Assembly: GCF_034190915.1 (NCBI RefSeq)
Contig: NW_026947486.1
Location: 20,362,001-20,426,000 of the forward strand
Source of the DNA: Cavia porcellus
Taxonomy: Eukaryota; Chordata; Mammalia; Rodentia; Caviidae
Direction: 5' to 3'
DNA length: 64,000 nucleotides
In this document: positions 30,601 through 45,840 of the stretch, piece by piece
Layout: each line of letters opens with the position of its first letter
How positions within the stretch are numbered: the first letter of the stretch is position 1
Position numbers and translations under genes: made by a program
The notes under the pieces: generated by a model
Databases searched by the model: none
The model's input: the letters and a program-made list of their open reading frames with translations, nothing else
Told to the model about the DNA's origin: nothing

Positions 30601-33418
30601 CCAAGGGCCTGTTGTGGGTATGGTCTCTAACCTGGGCCCCGACCTGGGCCTGCCCGTCTCTGTCTAGCCCCACCCGCTCGCTGCCCAGGAGTGCCTCCAG
30701 TTTTGAGGGGCGAAGTGTGCCTGCCACCCCTGTTCTCACCCGGGGCGCTGGCCCCCAGCTGTGCAAGTAAGGGGACTCTGCGGGTGGGCCTGAGGATCAA
30801 AGGAGGGAACCTTTAGTTCTAACTGGAGGTATCCAGGAGAAAATATCAAAAGATGTGGGGTATGGGCAATTGGGCTTTGAAGGTGAATAGGATTTATCTT
30901 GGTGAAGAAAGGGGTAGGAATTGGGAACAGAAGCACCAATGTTTGAGTATGGACTTTCCTTTGTCTTGGATAAGTCATTTCCCTTCTCTGAATCATTGTC
31001 TTATTTTTGTAGTAGACATAGTAATTATCAGCTTTTGAAAAATGTAGGCATTTGAACAAATCATGAGTAGTTGATTAAAAAATTCTAATAAGAAAAAAAC
31101 ATGGAATAGAAATTTAAAAAACTCCTACTTTTTATTTTAAAATAAAAAACAGGCATAATAAGTTCTGGGTAACATATACTTAGTACCTACTATCTGCTAG
31201 GAATCAGTACTTTATGTGATGGCAACTTAGTAAGATCCCTCTGAAGGGGTGTTATTGTCATTCCCATTTTATAGATGAGCGAAGAAGGCATAAAGGTTAC
31301 TTGTTAGTAAAATGAAGGCCTGGTATTTGAACCCAAGCAATTTTGACTCTTAAGACTTTTCTTTTAACTACTATACTGTTAAATACTTGAAAGTGCCTGT
31401 TTTCCCCAGGCTGCAAAAAGTCCCCAAACTCTTATCCTGTGGGGCTTGCGTTCTGTGCATGGTAGTTATTGTGGTTCACATACATGGTGCAACAGAAAGT
31501 TCATATTGGTCTTACATTCCAGGCCTACAGACTGAGACATTGGCCTGGAGGTAGAGAAGCCATGAGCAGGCTTTAGCAGGAGTTGAGGGGTCAGGAAGAA
31601 CTTTCTGTGTGGCTTTAGCGTTGCTAACATTTCCTCCTCAGGTCTATATGTACTTACATTCCCCCAACTAGCAGCCTTTCCCTCCATACATTTCCAACCC
31701 CTGGGGCCCCTAGTCCTGGACCAAACCCAGTTGCCATTTACATGCCACTCTGTATTGCCTTCACACATACAACTTCTAATTCTAGGTCCATTTTTGGACC
31801 TAGAATTAGTGTAACTGGAGGCTCAGAAAGAAATAAGGTGGGGGGACAATCAGGTCATCTGCCTGATTTTTCTGACCTTCCTCCCATTACCCCTACCTCT
31901 GTGCCCCAGACCCGAAGGCCTCCATTCTCGCCAGTGGTCCGGCAGTCAGGACTCCCAGATGGGCTTCCCCCGGGCAGACCCTGCCTCCGATCGCGCCTCC
32001 CTCTTCGCAGCTCGCACCCGCCGCAGCAACAGCTCTGAGGCCCTGCTGGTGGACCGGGCAGCTAGTGGGGGAGCTGGCTCCCCACCTGCCCCTCTGGCTC
32101 CCCCTGCCACTGGCCCCCCAGTCTGCAAAAGCAGTGAGGTGCTGTATGAGCGCCCCCAACCACCTCCTGCCTTCTCCTCCCGCACAGCTGGCCTTCCAGA
32201 CCCTCCCCGGGCTACCCGGCCAAGTTCAGCAGCCCCTGTCTCCCGTGGGGCCTCCAGGCTCCCACCTGTGTGTGGGGACTTCCTCGTGGACTATTCTTTG
32301 GACCGGGGCCTGCCTCGAGGTGCTGGTGGGGCAGGTTGGGGGGAACTGCTGCCTGCAGCTGAGGCCCCAGGACCCCTTTCCCGTCGGGATGGGCTCCTCA
32401 CCATGCTCCCTGGCCCACCACCCATGTATGCAGGTGACAGCAGCAGCCCCCTCCTCCGCAGCAAGGACCCCCACCCCCGTACTACCCGTACTAAGCCCTG
32501 TGGCCTGCCCTTGGAAGCTGCTGAGGGCCCAGAGGTGCATGCAAACTCTCTGCTGTGGATGCCCCCACCCACCCGTATACCCCCAGCTGGTGAGCGCAGC
32601 GGCCACAAGAACCTAGCCTTGGAAGGGCTGCGGGACTGGTACATCCGGAACTCAGGACTGGCCATGGGGCCCCAGCGCCGGCCTGTGCTGCCACATGTGG
32701 GCCCACCACACCCACCCTTCCTCCATGCCCGCTGCTATGAGGTGGGCCAGGCGCTCTATGGGGCCCCCAGCCAGGCACCACTCCCGCACTCAAGGAGTTT
32801 CACAGCACCCCCTGTCTCCGGCAGGTATGGGGGCTGCCTTTATTGATGATGGGTAGGGGTCTCTTGAGGCAAATGACAAGGTTATCCAGGCCAGGGAACT
32901 AGTCATGGTAGCTAATGATTGGGAGCTCAAGGACATTAGTTGCAGCATTGGCACAATCACTGTACCAAGTGTGAGCATTATTAGTCCTTAGGGTCCTGGT
33001 GGAGGGGGATCTTGGGAGCTGGTAGCAATAGCTCTTTACCAAGATGTAGGATTTTAATATTTTAATCAGTGCATGTCAGCTGGAAATGAGCCTTGAAGCC
33101 AGGGTGCCAGGAGGAAGGGACATCATGTGCCCTTACCTTTCTCTTCCTCTTTCCGTACATGCTTGGGAGCCTTGAAGGTGCTGTCTCATGTCTGCCTTCA
33201 CCTCTTTAATGAGCCTATTTTCCTCTCTCTTTATGTCTTGTCTGTCTTTTCTTCTCTGATTTTCCCCACCCTGCCTTCTGGATTCCTGCTGTCCCTTCTA
33301 AAGATACTACGCGGACTTCCTGTACCCCCTGGAGCTGAGCGCTCGCTTAAGTGACCTGACGCTAGAGGGGGAGCAGTCTTCCAGTTCTGACCCCCAAACC
33401 CCAGGGACACTGGTTTGA
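27622..33418 (+). CDS. CCDC120: Coiled-coil domain-containing protein 120
   Basis: Nine coding exons join in frame: 27622-27670, 27801-27934, 28602-28742, 29099-29390, 29790-29852, 30362-30536, 30668-30766, 31910-32824 and 33304-33418, giving 660 residues. All boundaries are GT/AG. The protein starts MEVKGQLISSPTFNTP; the first exon probably begins at the acceptor before 27,615. Residues about 20-60 and 109-180 are coiled-coil rich (RLRGLLDRQRTLQEAL, RRRRQVQADALRRLHELEEQ), corresponding to the cytohesin-binding DUF3338/CUPID-type region shared with INAVA and FRMD4 proteins. The rest is a Ser/Pro-rich, basic tail ending TPGTLV. Known roles are recruitment of the ARF6 exchange factor cytohesin-2 during neurite growth and a subdistal-appendage role at centrioles. 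No damage is seen. Confidence 0.95.
30000..30140 (-). repeat. B1-like SINE in a CCDC120 intron
   Basis: GAGACAGGGTCTCATTATG...GAGTGCTGGGATTATAAGCA is an antisense B1 in the intron between the exons ending 29,852 and starting 30,362. Confidence 0.8.
31130..31375 (-). repeat. MIR-like ancient SINE in a CCDC120 intron
   Basis: TTACTTAGTACCTACTATCTGC-like sequence followed by CCCATTTTATAGATGAG is the MIR signature. It lies in the intron between the 30,766 and 31,910 exon ends. Confidence 0.6.
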
Positions 33419-34350
33419 CTTTCTGCTATGCCCCATGTTGGCCTGAGCATGACTCCAGCTTGAGCGCACAGGTGACCTTGCTGAGCTCTGGGATGTGGTT
33501 GTTCTCAGTCCTGTGGGGCACCAACCTGATATTCCAAGGCCCTGGCTCCCCATGGGCCCAGGAGGTTTCTGATACCCTGCTTCTCCTCTCATACTGTACT
33601 GGGGACTGGGGGCTTCAGTCACCTTCACAGAGGAGAGGATAATGTCATGGGGACTCCAAGCCCCTTCCTACATTTCTGTTTACAGTTGTGACTTAGTATT
33701 CACTGTCTTTACCCAACACTAGGCATTTTATAAAAGGAAAACTGTGAGTTTGTTCTGGTTGGGTTCATTCCTGTCCCCATGCCCAACCTGTTCCATTTAG
33801 GAACACCGCCCCCAAAGAAATGAATCATGCAGGGTCTTGGGGCCCTGTTTAGAACTACCAGGAGACTGGTTTGAACAGAACTCCTTGCTGTCCCCTACTA
33901 GAGGAGTTCTTGTGCAGGTAGGCTTTCTGCCCACCTTTGGATGAAGTCTGGATGGGAAACCTGAAGGAGCCCCTGTCCCTCTCTCAGCCTGTGTGCCCAC
34001 CATCCCATCAGGAGGCCCCACAGGAGGTTGACAAAGGGTAGAGCCATCAGGTGTGTTGCATCCCGAGATGCTGTGGTGGTTGCACCTAGTATCTGGTAGA
34101 TGCCAGTAAAATCCTCAGGTGACGTCTGGCCATGACCACGTCACATCCTCCTTGGCTTTCCTTACATTCACCACTTTTTAAACAAATCTATACAAACTGT
34201 TTTCTATACCTATCTGTGACTTTATGGAGCCGGGGGGTTCCCCTACCCCCTTTAATCTGGTGTTAAACTTGTTTTTGTACCAGTGGATCTGGGCCCAATA
34301 CACTACCCACACTGGAAGGGGATTTCTATAATAAATGTGTAAACTGAACC
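33419..34350 (+). other. CCDC120: CCDC120 3' UTR
   Basis: Uninterrupted sequence from the stop codon to about 15 bases past the AATAAA at 34,330. It contains no SINE, consistent with a constrained UTR. The exact cleavage site is not visible. Confidence 0.75.
34330..34335 (+). terminator. CCDC120: CCDC120 poly(A) signal
   Basis: AATAAA in the context TTCTATAATAAATGTGTAAAC, followed within 30 bases by TGTGTTGCTCCTG, a G/T-rich downstream element. Confidence 0.75.
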
Positions 34351-34549
34351 CCTGTGTTGCTCCTGTCTGCTTTGCCACAGGGGCACACACTTCTAGTTCA
34401 GATAATACATTTTGCAGGAAGAACACTGTAGGATGGGCTAGTTGGGCCTCGGTGAAAAAAAGCTCTGTGGAAAAAGCCAGGTAATGCCATCTGTTTAGTC
34501 CTTCCTTGTGAGGTGGAGCAACTTCTTTGCCTGCTTGTACTCAGATTCC

Positions 34550-34665
34550 TAGTCTACCTCAACTCCATTTGTTTGCATGCGTGTGCATGTATGTGTGAGA
34601 TGCTAGGGTTTCTCACATGGTAGGTAAGCATGGTGCCACTGAGCTACTTCCCATACACTATACCC
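34550..34665 (-). repeat. Old ID-like fragment between CCDC120 and PRAF2
   Basis: GATGCTAGGGTTTCTCACATGG...GCCACTGAGCTACTTCCC resembles a diverged antisense ID element. It lies in the short gap between the two convergent genes. Confidence 0.45.
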
Positions 34666-34814
34666 TGTGCTGATCCAGAAGTAACAGATTTTAGGAAAAA
34701 CCCGAGGTTAGCCCTCCCACTCACATAGAAAGTCAAGTAGAGTTCAACTGCATTGAAAAGCAGGCCACCCTGTCCATTGAAATGCACAAGGACTTCAGCC
34801 AGGAGCCCAAACTA

Positions 34815-35457
34815 GCTTGAGAGATGCGACTTTATTGTTGCAGTAACACTGATGCGGCTACCCCACTCCCCACCCTTTGGTCCTTGACACTGTGGAACAT
34901 TAGGGGCAAAACCTCTTAAACAGCGCAAGGCAACTGAGACTGTTGAGGGTTGGGGTCACCTGGTTCAATAGTCGGGATACGTGACTCCACCCAGTAAGGG
35001 AGGACACTTTGGGAGTCTAGATTTGAAGCTGGGCTGGAGCTTGGAAAAGCCTTGGTCTAATAAGACCAAGATTTGTGAATGGCTTGCCCCAGGCCCTAGT
35101 TTGGTGCTGAACATGGGAGGCTGGTGAGTCCCAGAATCTTGGTAAATACCTCTAGGTCCATGGTTTGAGACTGGCCATAGATTTTCTAGTACCAAGCCCA
35201 AGGCCTGAGGCTGGATGTAGGTGGCTGTGGGTCCCAAGTTCAGGGTTGTAGAACATTAGTCCCTAGATAAGAGGAGAGTTGGGCATGAATAATACCCTAA
35301 TTATAAACCGGGGTGTAAATCACTGATGTCCTGTCTTTTTGACTGGCCAGGGTGCTCTTGACTCCTATTATAAAGGCTGGGAAAGGGTTCTGGGTCCTGA
35401 GTAAGGGCAGGGTACGGGTGGGGGTTTCTTCAGGTCCTGGGTGCAGGTCCCAGACCC
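34815..35457 (-). other. PRAF2: PRAF2 3' UTR
   Basis: Sequence from the stop codon at 35,458 to just past the poly(A) signal, without transposons. Confidence 0.7.
34831..34836 (-). terminator. PRAF2: PRAF2 poly(A) signal
   Basis: TTTATT on the plus strand reads AATAAA on the minus strand, in the context GCAACAATAAAGTCGCATC. It is converging on CCDC120, whose own signal is about 500 bases away. Confidence 0.75.
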
Positions 35458-37562
35458 TTATGATCCAGCCTCCTGTTCTTGTCCCAGCGCCTCTAGTAGC
35501 AGCCCCATTGGCGTCCTCTTGAGACCAATGCTCTCAATTTTGTTCTCAATCTTGTTTTTAAGGTTTCGAAGACGTATGGAGGCATGCGCCAGGATCACTG
35601 TGGGTGGTACGAAGAGGAGTGGGATCAGTGGGGTGGGGCTTCAGCTCGCAGCCAATCGGGGCCCACAGAAGGGAACTGGCTCACAGACAGGCCAGTAGAG
35701 TAGTGGGCAGCTGAAGTAAGGCTGAGTGGTGGAGGTGAGGCCAGATACTTAACACCAGGAGACCCCCCAAAAAATCACTAATTAAGAGGAGTGTTACAGA
35801 AAGGAGGAGGTGGGGGGTGAGGCAGAAAAGAAGCATTTAACGGAGCCACCCTCTGGGTTTCCCAGCCCTGTCTCAGACCAAGAATCTGTATGGGCCGGCC
35901 TGGCGTCTTAAGTGTTGCCCATTTAACCAGGCATCTCAGGAGTTAGTAGAGACTCACAAAGCACCGGCCCGGCGATGCTGAGCAGGAAGGTGCATGCGCC
36001 GCCTGCAACCCAGAGAACGAGGAGACCAACGGCAAGAACCGTAGCTAGGCAGGCAGCAGGGTGGCTGCGTCGGCAGCGTCGCACTGCTGTGTGGGTCTCA
36101 GCCGCCCACACAAGCACGCCAAGGGTCATCAGCACTGCCAGCACGCTTAGAAGGGTATGCATCGGACGCACATACCTGTGGGAACAAGGGCGCTAAGCTA
36201 GCCTTGTCACCCCTCCCCCCCCAATCCTGAGCACCAAAAGCTTTGCTTTTCCACTTCTGGGTTATCAACCCACAAATATTCCCACCATCCCCATCACAAA
36301 CAGGGACATCCTCCAAGGGGATTCCTATGGATTCTCATTTCTTGTGCTTCCATCCTACAGCGCTTTTTTTTTTTTTTTTTTTTTTTTTGAGACTGGGTCT
36401 CGCTATGCAGTTCTTGAGCTCACTTTGTAGCCCAGGCTGGTCTCCAACTCGCAACGATCCTCCCACCTCAGCCTTCCGAGTGCAGGCGTGAGCCACCACG
36501 CCCGGCACCCCATTTTCTTTAAGTATTTGCTTCAGGTCCTCCCATTCTAGATACGAGAGCTCCTGGCAGTTCCCTGGTCTTTGCTACCCTGCAGGGCTTT
36601 ACTCTAGCAACCTTCCATCTGCCTCAACATATTCCATTTGAGCCAGCATCTGCAGACCCCTCACCCAGGCCTCCAAGCTCCACGCATTTCCAGCTCTCCT
36701 GGCCCATCGTCCTAAAATGACCCCCTTCTAAGAGCCCTCTTTTTCCCCAACACGACTCCCATTTACCTATAGATCCCTCCTTGAAGCATTACTACAATGT
36801 TGCCAGGCTTTTGGTCCCACTCTTAACTTATAGAGCTGACCAACTCCATTCTCTAGACCCTCCATCTCTCTGGTCTCAAACTTTTCAATCCAGATTTTTC
36901 CCTCTGGGCTCAAGTTTTCCAACACGTATCCGCTTCTGGCATGCTCTCATCACAGACAGGCTTCCCTCCAACACTCGATACTCTAACAGTCCACGTTCCT
37001 AACCCTTCAGTTTTTACCACGTCCATGTCCCTGCCTCTGTTCTCCAGAGATGGTTTAATCTTGACCTCACGTCACCTTATTAAGAAGGCATGTCTTCCTT
37101 TCAGGCCCACCTCCCAGCCCACTTTCTCTTCTAGTTCCACTCTCTCCAACCTTTCCAGGTCTTCCCTCTACACCCTTCATTCCCAGAAGCCCCTCATACT
37201 CAGAAGGACCTGTCTCTTTTTTTATGCCCCTCAGGATTTTTCCATTTTTACTGAATCTGACCTTCCTGGCCTAGCATTTTCCTAGGTTCCTCCTTCTGGT
37301 CCTCAAGGGTCCGCGGGGCACTCCCGCCATGGCACTGGTGTCACCAGCCCACCAACCACCAACTCCCTTCCTTCCTCCCTCACCCGGCTATAGCGAGACC
37401 GAAGCCAAAGCAGAGAAAGTAGTTGGTCTGATAGTAGAGAAGGTTGTTGATGACGCGGTGGCACCATCGCTGCAGGTTGCACGGATCCGGAGCTGCCAGA
37501 CGCGCCGAACCCAGAACAAAGTCGTCCAGGGCGCGTAACGGTGGCAGCCGCACCTCCGACAT
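35458..37562 (-). CDS. PRAF2: PRA1 domain family member 2
   Basis: Three coding exons on the minus strand (37384-37562, 35958-36175, 35458-35597) join into 178 residues, the normal family length. The protein starts MSEVRLPPLRALDDFVLGSA. The PRA1 domain follows, with four hydrophobic segments in two pairs (YYQTNYFLCFGFGLAIAG, then LLSVLAVLMTLGVLVWAAE, ATVLAVGLLVLWVAGG and the CTFLLSIAGPVL part). A basic tail with LRNLKNKIENKIESIGLKRT ends at residue 178. PRAF2 is a small ER/Golgi membrane protein of the Rab-acceptor-like PRA1 family; reported roles include ER retention of receptors such as GABAB1 and CCR5. Splice sites are canonical. It lies tail-to-tail with CCDC120 and just downstream of WDR45. 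Confidence 0.95.
36362..36510 (-). repeat. B1 SINE in PRAF2 intron 1
   Basis: A T-run of about 26 bases leads into GAGACTGGGTCTCGCTATGC and ends GCCACCACGCCCGGC, an antisense B1. It is close to the B1 consensus, so probably young. Confidence 0.85.
36511..37300 (-). other. PRAF2: PRAF2 intron 1, pyrimidine-rich sequence
   Basis: A C/T-rich intronic stretch without a recognised repeat or exon. The 114-residue open frame at 36,941-37,285 on the opposite strand has no family resemblance. Confidence 0.5.
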
Positions 37563-37860
37563 CCCGTTGCTTGCTGGACCAGCCCGGGGGCGGCCGGACT
37601 GCAACATCCGTTACACCCTGAGGCATCGCGAAGCACACTGGGAAGTAGAGTCTGGGCCGAACCACTAACCCCTCCTCCCCCAGGTAGACTGCGCAGATGC
37701 GGCAGCGCACGTGATCGGGAAGGCACGTAACGCGCCACGCAGTGGGGCCGCAAGGACTGTCGGGAAATCAAAGCTCTGTCCGGCTGCTAGTAGCTTAAAT
37801 CTTCAAACTTCTTCAAACCCCGGGGTGGATTGCACTGGACGGTGCCGGCGGTTCAAGCAT
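37563..37860 (-). promoter_or_regulatory. PRAF2: PRAF2 promoter
   Basis: A CpG-rich segment upstream of the PRAF2 start codon holds an E-box (CACGTG, 37,708-37,713) and an NRF1-like CTGCGCAGATGCG. The transcription start is presumably between 37,600 and 37,700. The WDR45 poly(A) signal is only about 150-300 bases upstream. Confidence 0.65.
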
Positions 37861-38013
37861 GCGGTAGCCAGACTGGCAGAGATAAAGCAACAAGGGCTCT
37901 CACAAGGATCAGAGTTGGATTCTGCTTCCTGTCAGGCGTCAAGAGGGTCACACCTCTCATTGAAACTCCACGCCCCACCCCTGAGGTTAAGCCATAAATG
38001 CCATTAGGGACCT

Positions 38014-38019
38014 TTTATT
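38014..38019 (-). terminator. WDR45: WDR45 poly(A) signal
   Basis: TTTATT on the plus strand gives AATAAA on the minus strand (ATGAATAAAAGG). The 3' UTR thus spans about 38,000-38,395. Confidence 0.65.
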
Positions 38020-38361
38020 CATAATTCATCATATCAGAATTCATCTCTGGTAAGCTTTTTTAAATCTCAAGGTAGGATTAGGACACTTTCTCTGGCTACT
38101 TGGCTGTCTTTTTCCAGGATAGGAGTGCCAGGGATCTGCTACCTGCCTGGATCACTGGCCTGGCTCTTCCAGCATACAATAATCAAGTGCTTGAGGGACG
38201 CAAGCTATTGGTTTAGACAAAGCTTTCCTGAGTGGAAAGTGGGCTCAAGCCTCATTAATGCTTTCTGGTTGGTGACTTCCACAGCACTTCTCCATACCCA
38301 AGGCTCAACTCTGCAGTCTGTGACTGTAAGTTCCTAGCACAGACCCCCAATTTTTCTTTTC

Positions 38362-38391
38362 TTTTTTTTTCGGTACCGGGGATTGACCAAA
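38362..38391 (-). repeat. ID SINE tail fragment beside the WDR45 stop codon
   Basis: TTTTTTTTTCGGTACCGGGGATTGA is the terminal part of an ID-like SINE (reverse-complemented). It begins only about five bases after the WDR45 stop codon. Only some 30 bases survive. Confidence 0.6.
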
Positions 38392-38395
38392 GTTC

Positions 38396-42178
<3,783 letters not shown>

Positions 42179-42329
42179 GGTTCAGACTTCTTTCCTGGAA
42201 GAGTCCTGAAGTGTTCCCTTCAAGTCCTTGAACTTCTGTCCCCAAGTGATTTTTTTCTCTTCTCTACTCCTAGTTTCTTTTCTAGACTGCAGAGACAAAA
42301 TTAGAGAATCTGGTGTCTGCCGTAAGCTT

Positions 42330-42453
42330 CCTTTTTTTTTTTTTTTTTTTTTTTTTGTCTTTTTCCTTTTTTTTCCAGTACCAGGGATTGAACTCACGAC
42401 TGCCTGCTTGCAAGTCAGGCGCTTATGCCGCTGAGCTAAATCCCCAGCCCCTG
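42330..42453 (-). repeat. ID-like SINE in WDR45 intron 1
   Basis: A full antisense copy with a long T-run, TTTTCCAGTACCAGGGATTG and the end CTAAATCCCCAGCCCC. It is flanked by CTGCCGTAAGCTTC and CTGCCCTAAGCTTC. Confidence 0.9.
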
Positions 42454-42679
42454 CCCTAAGCTTCTAAGACCCCAAACAAAACAGCCAAGAACACCACATT
42501 TTTTTGCATTTGGCAGCACCAAGTCCAAGCCTATGTTAGGACCCTCCCTACTTCCTTTGACAATGCTAATTAGTGACTCTTCAGGGGCTTAGAGGATGCC
42601 CCAGTGACAATACCTACTTCCCATCCTCAGTCAATCTTGGTCCCAGTACCTGACATGACCTTAAGCCACTGGCTAGCCA

Positions 42680-43125
42680 CTTTTTTTCTTTTTTGAGACT
42701 GTCATTACGTAGTCCAGGCTGGCCTCAAACTCATGGTGATCCTCCTGTCTCAGCCTCCTAAAGTGCTGGGATTATATGCATACACTACCAACCCCAACCC
42801 TACTTATCTTCATGCCTACACCTAACCCTGAACTCCACCTTTCAGTAAATAAAGGGAGAGTGGAGGCCAGGGATTTAGCTCAGTGGTGTAAGTCCCTGCC
42901 TGGCAAGCACAAGGTAATGAGTTCAATCCCTGGTACCAAAAAAAAAAAAAGGTCATTATTAAAAGCTGGGGTGGGGGGCTCATGCCTGTAATCCTAGCAC
43001 TCAGGAGGCTGAGGCAGGAGGATCGTTTTGAGTTCTTCGAGACCAGCCTAGGCTACAAAGTGAGCTCAAGGCCAGCCTGAACTGCACAGAGAGACCCTGT
43101 CTCAAAAACACACACAAAAAAGGGA
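42680..43125. repeat. B1 and ID elements in WDR45 intron 1
   Basis: An antisense B1 at about 42,690-42,790, a plus-strand ID at about 42,866-42,952 and a plus-strand B1 at about 42,965-43,120 with the 29-bp internal duplication. Confidence 0.85.
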
Positions 43126-43955
43126 GTGTTAAGATATCTCTCTCCCACTTCCCTGAGACTGCTATGCATGGCCCACCACCTCCAAGAACTCCCCCTCCAT
43201 ATCCTTTTAACTGCCCTAACTCATTCATCCACCTTCATTCCTAGATCACAGCTTCCCCAAGTCCCTTCTCACCCCTTGCTAACTTTGTCCACCAAGACCA
43301 GCATTGGCTGCTTCCCCTAAAAAGACCCTATTTGGGCATTCCCCAGTAACTAAGTCTTCCACTCCTGCTTGACACTCCCTCTGATCTGCTGTCCCTGACT
43401 TCTACATGAGCTGGCCGAGGCTCATCCCCAGGAAGCACTTCCCCTAAGGTACCTTCTCTAGAACCATTTCTTCTCCCTAAGACCATACCCTCAGAGCACA
43501 CCTATCTTATGACCTTGTCCAAGGCATATCACCCAAAACTCCTATCTAGGAAAGCTTCAAAGTTGTAAAATGTCTGCTGTTGTTCTCCCTTCGAGATTCC
43601 TGTCCTAGAGCCCCAACCCTTCCTTCAAATCTATGTGCACTCCCTGCTCATCCACTGAGAGCCCAAAGCTCCTAACTTTCCGGGCTGTAACATCCTCCAC
43701 TTGACAGCTGGACCCCCAAGATCCATATTTTTGACAGGTCGACCTTCCAAAAAATGTTTTCAGACGTCCATTCCAAATTCCTGCACCACCCATGAACTCT
43801 ATCTGAGCTGCCTCCACTCTCTGCCAAGAGTATTCCCATCCTGCCACTCAGGACTTTTGTCGCAGACCCCATCTACCAACATCTATCTGCATAAGATCAC
43901 CCTCCACCCCGACCGCGACCAACCCTGGGATCACGCTGCAGCTCCCCTCCAGCTG
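43126..43955 (-). other. WDR45: WDR45 intron 1, unassigned sequence
   Basis: C/T-rich intronic sequence without a recognised repeat or exon. The 132- and 133-codon open frames at 43,701-44,394 on the plus strand run into the promoter and have no family support. Confidence 0.5.
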
Positions 43956-43962
43956 CACCTAC

Positions 43963-44050
43963 CTGAACTCCTGGACCCGGACCCAACAGTCGGTGCAGTC
44001 CGCGCTGCCGGGTTTGCTGACCTTCTGTGCTTCGGCGCTCGGCCCTTGTG
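43963..44050 (-). other. WDR45: WDR45 non-coding first exon
   Basis: On the minus strand a good donor (GAGTTCAG|GTAGGTGC) ends this exon at 43,963. The upstream boundary is estimated from the promoter-like sequence. It joins to the coding exon through the acceptor just after 42,194 (CTTCCAG|GAAAGAAG). Confidence 0.6.
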
Positions 44051-44300
44051 TTTACATCAGGCCCCACTTCCGGGGGAGAAAATCTGTGTACGGAAGTGAC
44101 ATCTTAGCCGAAAAACTTGGCCACGGCCCTACTTGTCAATTCACAGGTCTTAGAAACAGCCCGCTCAATTGCAGGATTTTCCTAGGCGGGCTCCGGGGGC
44201 ACAGTGAGGTCGGCAAGTGGCGACAGCTCCCCGAGGGCGAGACTGAGCGAGGTGAAAGGGACGGAAGAGAGGGCTTTCCCCGCAGTACCAGAAAAAGGCG
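44030..44300 (-). promoter_or_regulatory. WDR45: WDR45 promoter with paired ETS-type sites
   Basis: CpG-rich sequence holds ACTTCCGGG (44,066-44,074) and, inverted, CGGAAGTGAC (44,091-44,100), two ETS-family core sites facing each other about 20 bases apart. No TATA box is evident. CpGs continue to about 44,300. Confidence 0.65.
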
Positions 44301-44519
44301 GAGACTTCAATTTGTTAACCCACAGAGAGGCAGAGGTGTTAACCTCCCTTCCAGGCTAATGACATTTGGTCCTCGGATTGGACTAGAGAAGTGACCTGCT
44401 GTTGCTTTTAAAACAGTTGTTCAAGATTTAAGGAGGCAGCTTTGGAAGGCTCCAGGCGGGAGTGGATTTAGAGCGGCTGGAGCCTTTATCGCCTTGATCT
44501 AGGGAAGGTAAGGGTGAGA

Positions 44520-45470
44520 TGTTCCTATCCTTAGCCTTGTTTTTTTTTTTTTTTTTTTTGTTTTTTTTTTTTTTTTTTTTTTTTTTTGAGACAGGGTTTT
44601 GCTATGCATTCAGGCTGGCCTTGAATTTACTTTAGCCCAGCTTGACCTTGAACTCACTGTGATCCTCGGCCTCAGCCTCCAGAGGTCTGGGATTACTAGC
44701 GTGCGCCACCACACCCAGTCTCAGCCTTGTTTAAGTTACAAAATGAAAAAATTTTTTTTAATGGTAAAAGGTACCTGGATGCCAAAGAAGGGGGCGGTGT
44801 CAGATTATGTACATACTGGAAGTATTTCTCCTTTTTTTTTTTTTTGTACTGGGGGGGGGTGAAACTCACAACCTCGCGCTTGCTAGGCAGGCGTTTATGC
44901 CGCTGAGCTAAATCCCCAGCTATTTCTCTCTTTTTGTAAATTTAAAAAAAATTTTTTTGACACGGGGGTCCAGCTATGTAGTTTCAGGCTGGCCTTGAAC
45001 TCGTTAGGTGGCCTAGGTTGATTGGCCTTCAGCTCTGGCAGTCCTGCTTCAGCATCAAGAGTATTTCAATTACAGTGGTACACCACCACACCCGATTTGT
45101 ATTTCTTAAATTTTAAAAATTTGAGATAAATCGGGCACACCTGTAATGCCTGTAATCCAGGAGGTTGAAGGAGAAGGATCTTTGCAAATTTGAGACCAGT
45201 TTGGGCTACAAAATGAGCGCAAGGCCAGCCTGAACTGCACAGCAAGACCCTGTCGCAAAAAGACCAAAAAAACTGTTTTTTGAGATAACTATTGATTCAC
45301 ATACAGTTATAAGGATATTGACACTGATACAATCCACCCATCCTTTAGTTTTTTTTTTTTTTTTTTTTTGTCTTTTTCATTTTTATCGGTACCAGGGATT
45401 GAACTCATGACCGCCTGCTTGCAAGGCAGGTGCTTATGCCGCTGAGCTAATTCCCCAGGCCCCATCCTTT
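44520..45470. repeat. SINE cluster right of WDR45
   Basis: An antisense B1 with a long, G-interrupted T-run spans about 44,538-44,720. An antisense ID-like SINE at about 44,833-44,922 is flanked by TATTTCTC repeats. B1 copies are at about 44,955-45,095 and 45,125-45,275. A full antisense ID-like SINE at about 45,352-45,462 is flanked by CCATCCTTTAGTTTTT. Confidence 0.8.
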
Positions 45471-45474
45471 AGTT

Positions 45475-45840
45475 TTTGTTTGGAACTATTGTCTTGATGC
45501 TTCATTAGTATATAAAGATATTACATCTAGAAAAGTGTCCATCTGATAAAAAATATTACATCTATTTAGCTCATCCTTTTTAACTGGCTTATATTTTACC
45601 AATTAAGTGTAGCATTGTTCAGTCCTTTCCTATTGATAGGACTCTAGGTTTTTTCACTTGATACCCAGGGACACCCAGTATTTGCGAATTTTGGTCCTGT
45701 ATATTCTCATAGCGATGGTTCCATTTGACTCCTCAGCAAAGCCAATCTTCAAGCTTTCTTCTTTCTTCATTTCCTCATGTTCCAGAGCCAATTTAATTCA
45801 ATTCAGTTATCTATTTGTTTGGAGTGGACATTTCAGGCCC
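45475..45840. other. Intergenic, unassigned AT-rich sequence
   Basis: No clear repeat class or gene was recognised. Its AT-rich character would suit old LINE-derived sequence, but no diagnostic phrase was found. Confidence 0.35.

Noticed and set aside
32065..32616. 183-codon plus-strand frame overlapping CCDC120
   Set aside because: Alternative frame of the large CCDC120 exon; the true frame is the 295-codon one that splices in phase.
43701..44394. 132- and 133-codon plus-strand frames
   Set aside because: They cross WDR45 intron 1, exon 1 and promoter in antisense and show no family similarity.
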